Assembly (NCBI GenBank): GCA_036495195.1
Contig: DASXNH010000069.1
Span: forward strand, 1-7,106
DNA: 7,106 bases
Direction: 5' to 3'
From: Palsa-872 sp036495195
Lineage (GTDB): Bacteria; Chloroflexota; Dormibacteria; Dormibacterales; Dormibacteraceae
Below the pieces are notes generated by a model that had not been told where the DNA came from, made no database searches, and saw only the letters and a program-made list of their open reading frames with translations. Positions within the stretch are counted from its first letter, which is position 1; each line of letters starts with the position of its first letter. This document shows, in pieces, positions 1 through 5,130 of this stretch. The translations under genes were made by a program, and so were the position numbers.

Positions 1-33
1 CTGTGCACAATGACTTGCCACAGGCGGGAACGA

Positions 34-50
34 TGTCCTGAGAGAGGACA
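34..50 (-). terminator. Small hairpin just downstream of tRNA-Ser, possible terminator or 3' processing signal
   Basis: TGTCCT (34-39) and AGGACA (45-50) form a perfect 6-bp stem around a 5-base loop, beginning 5 bases past the tRNA 3' end when read on the minus strand. Only a weak T-containing stretch (TCGTT) follows, so a classical intrinsic terminator is not clear. Its position suits ending or trimming the tRNA transcript, which is inference. Confidence 0.35.
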
Positions 51-54
51 AGAG

Positions 55-144
55 CGGGAAGGGAGGGATTCGAACCCTCGAGGGAGCTTTACACCCCCTA
101 CCCGCTTAGCAGGCGGGTGCTTTCGGCCACTCAGCCACCTCCCC
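55..144 (-). tRNA. tRNA-Ser, anticodon GCU
   Basis: This 90-base gene reads AGC/AGU serine codons. On the minus strand the acceptor strand GGGGAGG (144-138) pairs with CCTTCCC (62-56), with one G-T pair, and the discriminator base is G at 55. The T arm is GAGGG, loop TTCGAAT, CCCTC (79-63). The anticodon stem CCCGC/GCGGG encloses the loop CTGCTAA, giving anticodon GCT. A long variable arm lies between the anticodon and T arms (GGGGGTGTAAAGCTCCC region), as expected of class II serine tRNAs and in line with the 90-base length. The D arm contains TGAGTGGCCGAAAG, typical of tRNA-Ser. The 3' CCA is not encoded, since CTC follows the discriminator, so a CCA-adding enzyme is needed. The gene is divergent from the GH15 gene. 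Confidence 0.96.
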
Positions 145-166
145 GGTCGATCGGGATCGTCGCTCG

Positions 167-172
167 ATTCTA
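167..172 (-). promoter_or_regulatory. Candidate -10 box for tRNA-Ser
   Basis: Read on the minus strand, 172-167 is TAGAAT, which matches five of six bases of the TATAAT consensus. It lies 22 bases upstream of the mature tRNA 5' end, which would give a short 5' leader removed by RNase P. No convincing -35 box is seen at the right spacing, so this is a weak call. Confidence 0.35.
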
Positions 173-190
173 TCGGCCGTGACCTCTCCG

Positions 191-196
191 CATACT
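191..196 (+). promoter_or_regulatory. Candidate -10 box of the GH15 gene, near-leaderless
   Basis: CATACT (four of six consensus bases) ends 9 bases before the ATG at 206. The bases before that ATG hold no Shine-Dalgarno-like purine run. This geometry resembles the stronger boxes before 3344 and 3430, and it supports an mRNA starting at or very near the start codon. The match is weak on its own. Confidence 0.3.
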
Positions 197-205
197 TAAC
201 GCCCG

Positions 206-2449
206 ATGGAGGCACCAGGCGGCCCAGGAGCACCCCCGATGTGGGGTCCCGGTCGCAAGATGGCGTTCGGGGCTGCGCCTGGTTCCAAGAGCAAGCTCTG
301 GTACACGCTTGCGGACGGAGCGCTCAGCGAGGTCTTCTTTCCTTCCATTGACCGGGTCGCGCTCCACGAGCTGCGCTTCTTCGCCTCCGCGAGCGGCACC
401 CCTCCGATCGATGACGCGGCCGATGGTCAGCACAGTGTCAAGTGGTTTGCGCCTGGCACTCCCGGCTTCATCGTCGAGAGCACGCACCACGAGTACCGAC
501 TGACCAAAGAATATTTTTCGGATCCCGAAGAAAATGCGCTCCTGATCAGCGCGACCTTCACGCCCGAGCTCCCGGATGTCCGGCTCTACATGCAGGCCTC
601 GGCCCACTGGCAGCCAGGCAGCGAGGGCAACTTCGGCCAGGTCCTCGACACCCATCCACCCGCGCTGCTTCTGCGCCAGCAGGGCGTGTGGATGTGCATC
701 GTCGGACCGTTCAGCCGCGCGACCATCGGCTACTTTCAGAGCTCGGACCTGCAGGTCGACCTGCACGACGGCGATGGCGGCCTCACGAACTTCTACGACC
801 GCGCCGGCCCGGGCAATGTCGCGGTCGGCGCCGAGCTGGGCATCAGGGCCGGCTCATTCCAGATCGCGATCGGCTTCGCACACACGCGTGCGGATGCCGA
901 AGAGGTTGCGCGACACGTCCTCCAAAAGGGGGCGGGAAATGTGCGCGCTTCATTCGAGCGCGCGTGGAGAACGCAGTCGGACCTCCCGGCCGCCCTCAGC
1001 AAGGTCAGCGGCGACGAGGGCGCGCTGGCCAACTCATCGCTCGCCGTGCTGCGCTGCCTCGAGGACAAATCGCACGCGGGCGCATTCATTGCGGCTCCTT
1101 GCTCGCCTTGGGGTGAGAGCAACCACAACGGCAACCACGTCTACCATCTCGTCTGGCCGCGGGACCTGTGCCGCATCGCGACCGCACTTCTCGACGCGGG
1201 GGACACCGCCGCGGCCCTGCGCGCCTTCCGCCACCTGCAATCGCGACAGCGTCCCGATGGCGGGTGGTTTCAGAACTGGTTTGTTGACGGCACCCCACAC
1301 TGGACCTCCACCGAGCTCGACCAGGTCGCGCTGCCGATCCTTCTCGCCTGGCGCCTGGGTGTTGCCGGATTCCTGGACCACGATCCTTATCCGGTGATGG
1401 TCCGCCCGGCCGCCCAGTTCTTGATTCGCGAGGGCCCGCTCACCCAGCTCGATAGATGGGAGGACCTCGGCGGGCTCTCACCTTCAACTCTGGCCGTCTG
1501 CGTGGCGGCCCTCATCGTCGCCGGCGAGTTCGCGCACGAGGCGGGGGAGCACGTGGCGGCGGGCCACCTTCGCGCCGTCGCCGATTATTGGAACGATCGC
1601 GTCGAGACATGGTGCTCGACTCCCGCCGGCCAATACGTCCGGCTCGCCGGCGACCCTGACCTCCGCCCGACGGTTGGCGCCGTCGCGCCAGAGTTCCTGG
1701 AATTGGTCCGATACGGCCTCCGGCGGCCCAAGGACGAGCGCATTCTCCGCAGCCTGCAGGGCGTGGACGCAACGCTCAAAGTGACCCTGCCCGCCGGCCC
1801 CAGCTGGCGCCGTTACGCGGGCGATCTTTACGGCGAGAAAGACGACGGATCGCCATGGGATGGCAGCGGTCGCGGCCGCGCGTGGCCCGTGCTCACGGGC
1901 GAGCGCGCACGTCATTTCTTCTCGATGGGCCTGCCCGCGGCCGAGATCGTCCGCTCGCTCGAAGCTTTCGCGGGGCCGGGGCTCATGCTCCCCGAGCAGG
2001 TGTGGGATGCGCCGGACATACCCGCCAAAGGTCTCTACTTCGGCCGCGCCACGGGATCAGCCAGCCCGCTGGGTTGGGCGCATGCGGAGTATCTGGAGCT
2101 GCTGGTGACCATCGCCCTGGGCGGTTTCCCGGACATCGTGCTGCCCGCCCGGCGCAGATACACCGAGGGGGCGGCGCATGACCCCGCGTTCGTCTGGACC
2201 CACCGCCATCAGATCACACGGCTCGCGCCGGGACGGCGCCTAAGGGTTCAGCTGCCGCGACCCGGCTCGGTCCACTACTCATTCGATGAATGGAAGACTC
2301 ATGGGGAGGTCGAGGCGAACGACACGACGCTCGGCGTCTGGGTGGCGGAGGTTCCCTCGAACAAGCTCGCCGCCGGCACGACCTTTCAGTGGACGGCGCA
2401 CTACATGACCGGCTGGGAGGGCAAGAACTACACGCTGACGGTCGGCTAA
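206..2449 (+). CDS. GH15 glucoamylase / glucodextranase-like exo-alpha-glucosidase
   Basis: This 747-residue protein has the architecture of bacterial family-15 glycoside hydrolases, inverting enzymes that release glucose from the non-reducing ends of alpha-glucans. Residues 1-260 look like the N-terminal beta-sandwich domain (APGGPG near the N terminus, then LWYTLADGALSEVFFPSID). Residues 270-640 form the (alpha/alpha)6-barrel: WPRD at 317-320, RPDGGW at 349-354, RWED at 417-420 and LPEQVWD at 595-601. By family homology Glu419, directly after Trp418, is the general acid and Glu597 the general base. Asp420 replaces the second Glu of the common WEE motif. The C-terminal 100 residues look like the beta-rich C domain ending in GWEGKNYTLTV. 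No signal peptide or membrane segment is visible, so the enzyme is probably cytoplasmic and acts on glycogen, maltodextrin or trehalose-type sugars. The substrate cannot be fixed from sequence; glucoamylase, glucodextranase and trehalase activities all occur in GH15. The ATG at 206 is chosen because the conserved APGGPG segment follows it at once. The gene ends 7 bases from a convergent gene. Confidence 0.9.
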   Translation: MEAPGGPGAPPMWGPGRKMAFGAAPGSKSKLWYTLADGALSEVFFPSIDRVALHELRFFASASGTPPIDDAADGQHSVKWFAPGTPGFIVESTHHEYRLTKEYFSDPEENALLISATFTPELPDVRLYMQASAHWQPGSEGNFGQVLDTHPPALLLRQQGVWMCIVGPFSRATIGYFQSSDLQVDLHDGDGGLTNFYDRAGPGNVAVGAELGIRAGSFQIAIGFAHTRADAEEVARHVLQKGAGNVRASFERAWRTQSDLPAALSKVSGDEGALANSSLAVLRCLEDKSHAGAFIAAPCSPWGESNHNGNHVYHLVWPRDLCRIATALLDAGDTAAALRAFRHLQSRQRPDGGWFQNWFVDGTPHWTSTELDQVALPILLAWRLGVAGFLDHDPYPVMVRPAAQFLIREGPLTQLDRWEDLGGLSPSTLAVCVAALIVAGEFAHEAGEHVAAGHLRAVADYWNDRVETWCSTPAGQYVRLAGDPDLRPTVGAVAPEFLELVRYGLRRPKDERILRSLQGVDATLKVTLPAGPSWRRYAGDLYGEKDDGSPWDGSGRGRAWPVLTGERARHFFSMGLPAAEIVRSLEAFAGPGLMLPEQVWDAPDIPAKGLYFGRATGSASPLGWAHAEYLELLVTIALGGFPDIVLPARRRYTEGAAHDPAFVWTHRHQITRLAPGRRLRVQLPRPGSVHYSFDEWKTHGEVEANDTTLGVWVAEVPSNKLAAGTTFQWTAHYMTGWEGKNYTLTVG

Positions 2450-2456
2450 GCGGGGA

Positions 2457-3344
2457 CTACCGCTCTTCGGGCGGCTCCAGGTCGTCCAGGCGAAGGTCGT
2501 TCGCGGCATCCTCGTCGAACTGGCTGTGCAGCTCGCCGCAGTCCGCGCAGCGGTAGTACTCGCCCACGAACCCTTTGTGCCACACCGCATAGCTGACAAT
2601 GCCAGGTTCCTCGACCAGGATCTCCTGCTCCAGCCGGTAGATCACCTGCTCCCAGCCGCCGGCCTCGAGGTCATCGTCGAGGATCACCAGGCAGTAGGGA
2701 TGTGGCTCACCCCAGATAACCGTCACCTCGCCGCGCCGCTCGTCCTCGACGTTGACTATCGACCACGCCTCAGCCGCCTGCCCGCGCGTGCTGCGGACAA
2801 GTCGGAGCTGCGCCCAGAACCGCTCCGCTGACTCGCGCTCAGCCTTGTCGTGCTCGGCCTGGGCCTCCTGGAACGCGCTCCACATGCGCAGCAGATGGTT
2901 GCGAAACCGGTGATAGGTGGGGAGCAGCTTGGGCTGCTGCTTGGGCGAGCCGATGAGCTGCTCGAACGCGTGCTCGAACGCAGCCTCAACGCGCTCCTGG
3001 CGGTCGGCCACGTCGGGCGCCCATGATTCGTCCTCCGACAGCCGCATGCTCTCGTTGAGCACGACCTCGAAGTCCAACCAGTCGTCGCCGAACTCGGGAA
3101 CGAACACGCTCTCGACGAGGTCGGCAAGCCGATGCTCCTCGAGCAGCGCCGGGCTCACCTTGCCCCGCGCATCAGGCCAGCCCTTCCAGCCCATCACGTT
3201 GTGGATCCAGTAGTCGAAGATCGTCACCGCGTACTGAAGCGCGGCGGGGGAGGACCATATCTCGGTCGGCCAGGTTCGCTTACCCGTCCGAACCTTGTTG
3301 TACAGGGCGATGACCTGCTCTTCGTCCAGGTACTCAGTTTCCAT
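2457..3344 (-). CDS. Tryptophan-rich protein of unknown function with C-terminal CxxCxxxH motif
   Basis: I do not recognise this 295-residue protein. It is rich in aromatic and acidic residues, with 13 tryptophans by my count, several in the first 60 residues (TWPTEIW, FDYWIHN, GWKGWPD). Residues 145-185 look like a long charged amphipathic helix, possibly coiled coil. Residues 193-260 read as a beta-containing domain (SIVNVEDERRGEVTVIWGE and EEPGIVSYAVWHKGFVGEYY). A CADCGELH motif at 266-273 could be half of a metal site; only one other cysteine (Cys218) is present. The tail after 275 is strongly acidic. No signal peptide or membrane helix is seen, so it is probably cytosolic. The start METEYLDEEQ (ATG 3344-3342) is preferred over an upstream in-frame ATG at 3452, which would add 36 low-complexity residues and run across the promoter and first codons of the divergent gene. 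TATAGT lies exactly 7 bases upstream of the chosen ATG. The gene is convergent with GH15 and divergent from the MoeB-like gene. Function unassigned. Confidence 0.8.
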   Translation of the reverse strand: METEYLDEEQVIALYNKVRTGKRTWPTEIWSSPAALQYAVTIFDYWIHNVMGWKGWPDARGKVSPALLEEHRLADLVESVFVPEFGDDWLDFEVVLNESMRLSEDESWAPDVADRQERVEAAFEHAFEQLIGSPKQQPKLLPTYHRFRNHLLRMWSAFQEAQAEHDKAERESAERFWAQLRLVRSTRGQAAEAWSIVNVEDERRGEVTVIWGEPHPYCLVILDDDLEAGGWEQVIYRLEQEILVEEPGIVSYAVWHKGFVGEYYRCADCGELHSQFDEDAANDLRLDDLEPPEER

Positions 3345-3351
3345 CGGCCCC

Positions 3352-3357
3352 ACTATA
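3352..3357 (-). promoter_or_regulatory. -10 box TATAGT of the Trp-rich gene, leaderless
   Basis: The minus strand reads TATAGT at 3357-3352, followed by exactly 7 bases and then the ATG at 3344. That places the transcription start at or next to the start codon. A possible -35 box, TTGGGG, lies at 3381-3376 with an 18-base spacer. Only a weak G-rich stretch precedes the ATG, with no proper Shine-Dalgarno sequence. Confidence 0.6.
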
Positions 3358-3415
3358 GGAAGAAGCGCGAAGCGACCCCAAAGTGCCCTAGGAATAAGCC
3401 CAGAGGGTCCGTGGG

Positions 3416-3421
3416 TATAGT
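3416..3421 (+). promoter_or_regulatory. -10 box TATAGT of the MoeB-like gene, leaderless
   Basis: TATAGT is followed by 8 bases (GAACTGAG) and then the ATG at 3430. It is identical to the -10 box of the divergent gene, and together they form a perfect 7-base inverted repeat (CACTATA 3351-3357, TATAGTG 3416-3422). No good -35 box is seen at 17-18 bases upstream. The leaderless reading is inferred from the spacing. Confidence 0.6.
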
Positions 3422-3429
3422 GAACTGAG

Positions 3430-4275
3430 ATGGCACCCGCCCGCAGCTTCACTCCCGACCAGGTCTCCCGCTACGCGCGGCACCTCATCCTGCCCGAGGT
3501 GGGCGGAGCCGGACAGCGCAAGCTGCTGGGCTCGAGCGTCCTTCTGCTGGGCGCGGGCGGCCTCGGCTCCCCTGCGGCCATGTACCTGGCGGCGGCGGGA
3601 GTCGGCAAGGTCGGGATCGTCGACTTCGACACCGTGGATGCCTCGAACCTCCAGCGCCAGGTGCTCCATGGCACCAAGGACATAGGCCGGCTCAAGGTCG
3701 AGTCCGCCGCGGAGACCCTGCGCAACCTGAACCCTGACGTCGAGGTGGTTCCGATCAGCGAGCATCTGAACTCGGAGACCGCAACGCGGATCTTCGCCCC
3801 CTACGACATCATCGTGGACGGCACGGATAACTTTCCAACGAGATACCTGGCCAACGACGCGGCCCACTTCCTTGCCAAACCGCTCGTGCACGGCAGCATC
3901 CTTCGGTTTGAAGGGCGCCTGGCGCTGTTCGATTCCGCCAAAGGCACCGGCTGCTACCGCTGCCTGTTCCCAGAGCCTCCGCCGCCAGGCGAGGTGCAGA
4001 GCTGCGCCGAAGCCGGCGTGTTCGGAGTGCTCCCCGGAATCATCGGCAGCATGATGGCCTTCGAGACGATCAAGTACCTGCTGAACATCGGGCGCCCGAT
4101 GATCGGCCGCTACCTGCTGTTCGAGGGCGAGGACATGACCTTCCGCGAGCTGAAGCTGCCCCACAACAAGGCCTGCCCGCTTTGCGGCGAGCACCCGACT
4201 GTGACCGGCCTGATCGACTACGAGGCCTGGTGTGGCACGCCGGCCATGGAGCCTTCGCAAGCCCAGGCCAGCTAA
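3430..4275 (+). CDS. MoeB/ThiF/HesA-family E1-like adenylyltransferase (sulfur-carrier activating)
   Basis: Enzymes of this family adenylate the C-terminal Gly-Gly of a ubiquitin-like sulfur carrier (MoaD, ThiS and relatives) so that sulfur can be loaded as a thiocarboxylate. The 281-residue protein shows the whole core: RYARHLILPEVG at 14-25, the nucleotide-binding loop GAGGLG at 41-46, VDFDTVDASNLQRQ at 64-77, the conserved Lys in IGRLKVESA, and VDGTDNFPTRY at 129-139 with the Mg-binding Asp130. Two CxxC pairs, Cys175/Cys178 and Cys249/Cys252, form the structural zinc site. Cys192 in CAEAGVFGVLPG matches the conserved family cysteine. Length fits a stand-alone MoeB/ThiF; there is no C-terminal rhodanese domain as in MoeZ or MOCS3. 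No signal peptide is present; cytosolic. No sulfur-carrier gene is visible nearby, so molybdopterin, thiamine or another pathway cannot be chosen and I give no symbol. The larE-type gene follows after 18 bases. The start is fixed by the SRYARHL region and the TATAGT box upstream. Confidence 0.92.
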   Translation: MAPARSFTPDQVSRYARHLILPEVGGAGQRKLLGSSVLLLGAGGLGSPAAMYLAAAGVGKVGIVDFDTVDASNLQRQVLHGTKDIGRLKVESAAETLRNLNPDVEVVPISEHLNSETATRIFAPYDIIVDGTDNFPTRYLANDAAHFLAKPLVHGSILRFEGRLALFDSAKGTGCYRCLFPEPPPPGEVQSCAEAGVFGVLPGIIGSMMAFETIKYLLNIGRPMIGRYLLFEGEDMTFRELKLPHNKACPLCGEHPTVTGLIDYEAWCGTPAMEPSQAQAS

Positions 4276-4293
4276 CCTCTCTAATCAGAGAGG
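4276..4293. repeat. Perfect inverted repeat exactly filling the MoeB-like/larE gap
   Basis: CCTCTCT (4276-4282), spacer AATC, and AGAGAGG (4287-4293) form a perfect 7-bp dyad. It begins on the base after the stop codon and ends on the base before the ATG. The right arm is Shine-Dalgarno-like but abuts the ATG with no spacer. The centre contains TCTAAT (4280-4285), five of six bases of a -10 consensus, 8 bases from the ATG. It could be an operator over a leaderless promoter, an RNA hairpin hiding the start region, or a weak terminator. There is no T-run to favour the last. Confidence 0.6.
4280..4285 (+). promoter_or_regulatory. Candidate internal -10 box TCTAAT before larE
   Basis: TCTAAT ends 8 bases before the ATG at 4294, the same spacing as TATAGT before the MoeB-like gene. 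It lies inside the inverted repeat 4276-4293. If active, larE and downstream genes could be expressed apart from the gene before them. No -35 box could be assigned with confidence inside the upstream coding sequence. Confidence 0.4.
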
Positions 4294-5118
4294 ATGATTC
4301 AGCTCGACCGTCTCGACACCGCCCGCCTCGACCAAGCACGAGGGATCGTGCGCGACCTCGGTTCGGTACTCGTCGCCTACTCGGGTGGAGTCGACTCAAG
4401 CCTGCTGTTGAAGCTCGCCCTCGAAGAGCTGGGTGACGGCGCGGTCGCAGTGCTTGCCAGCTCACCCGCGTATCCCGAGTCCGAGCAGCAGGAGGCGCGT
4501 GCCCTGGCGCAATCCCTGGGCGCCCGCCTGGTCGAGGTCACGACGAGCGAGCTCGAGCTCGAGTCCTACGCGAAGAACAACCCGGATCGCTGCTTCCACT
4601 GCAAGGAGGAGCTGTTCGACACGCTCGAGCCCATCCAGCACGACCTCGGTCTGGCGCACCTCGCGTACGGGGCGACAGCTGACGACGCCGGCGACCACCG
4701 GCCCGGCCACGGTTCGGCAGTCCGCCGCGGGGTGCGCTTTCCACTGCTCGAGGCGGGCATGGGCAAATCCGACATCCGCGCCGCGGCGCGCACCCTTGGC
4801 CTCCCGAACTGGAACAAGCCCTCATTCGCCTGCCTGTCGTCGCGCATCCCGCACGGCACCCCGGTGACGGTGGCCGCCCTGCGCCAGATCGAAGCTGCAG
4901 AGCACGCATTGAAGGCGATCGGCTTCGGGCAGGTACGCGTCCGCCACCACGGCGACGTGGCCAGGATCGAGGTCGAGGCGCATGAGATCCAACGCGTGGT
5001 CGCGGAGCGCGATCGTGTGGTCGAGCTACTGCTCGCGGCCGGCTACAAGTTTGTCGCCGTCGACCTCGAGGGTTACTCGACCGGCAGCCTGAACCGAGTC
5101 TGGAAAGCAGGCCAGTAG
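4294..5118 (+). CDS. larE: LarE-type ATP-dependent sulfurtransferase (PP-loop superfamily)
   Basis: LarE adenylates pyridinium-3,5-biscarboxylic acid mononucleotide and inserts sulfur to build the nickel-pincer cofactor of lactate racemase and related LarA enzymes. The 274-residue protein begins with a short helix, then the PP-loop SGGVDSS at 30-36. It continues with DRCFHCKEELFD at 98-109, the LarE signature YGATADDAGDHRPG at 125-138, and KPSFACLSSRIPHGTP at 175-190. Cys180 there aligns with the cysteine that Lactiplantibacillus plantarum LarE sacrifices as sulfur donor. Only three cysteines are present (100, 103, 180). A C-terminal domain with RVRHHGDVARIEVEA (215-229) completes the family pattern. 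Length is normal. The ATG at 4294 keeps the usual N-terminal helix; an in-frame GTG at 4348 with GAGGG just upstream is an alternative that would remove 18 residues. larA, larB and larC are not in the window, so the actual substrate is inferred. The TAG stop is 12 bases before glpK. Confidence 0.88.
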   Translation: MIQLDRLDTARLDQARGIVRDLGSVLVAYSGGVDSSLLLKLALEELGDGAVAVLASSPAYPESEQQEARALAQSLGARLVEVTTSELELESYAKNNPDRCFHCKEELFDTLEPIQHDLGLAHLAYGATADDAGDHRPGHGSAVRRGVRFPLLEAGMGKSDIRAAARTLGLPNWNKPSFACLSSRIPHGTPVTVAALRQIEAAEHALKAIGFGQVRVRHHGDVARIEVEAHEIQRVVAERDRVVELLLAAGYKFVAVDLEGYSTGSLNRVWKAGQ

Positions 5119-5130
5119 CAGCGGTCACGA

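Noticed and set aside
2..9. Palindrome TGTGCACA at the window edge
   Set aside because: An 8-base palindrome is expected by chance. There is no second copy or neighbouring gene to give it context, and the flanking sequence is cut off.
2450..2456. Bidirectional terminator between the convergent GH15 and Trp-rich genes
   Set aside because: Only 7 bases separate the stop codons, and I see no stem-loop with a T-run there or in the adjacent coding ends.
2895..2912. Possible HEPN-like RNase motif (RFRNH, residues 146-150) in the Trp-rich protein
   Set aside because: The spacing is R-x3-H from the first Arg and R-x-H from the second, not the R-x4-6-H of HEPN nucleases. No partner antitoxin or nucleotidyltransferase gene lies next to it.
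3345..3452. Upstream extension of the Trp-rich gene to an ATG at 3452
   Set aside because: The extra 36 residues would cross the divergent gene's start codon and both TATAGT boxes. The ATG at 3344 has a -10 box at exact leaderless spacing.
3388..4260. Long minus-strand open frame of 290 codons opposite the MoeB-like gene
   Set aside because: It mirrors a gene with a complete set of E1-like motifs. Its translation is His/Arg/Ala-rich without domain pattern, as expected of antisense frames in high-GC DNA.
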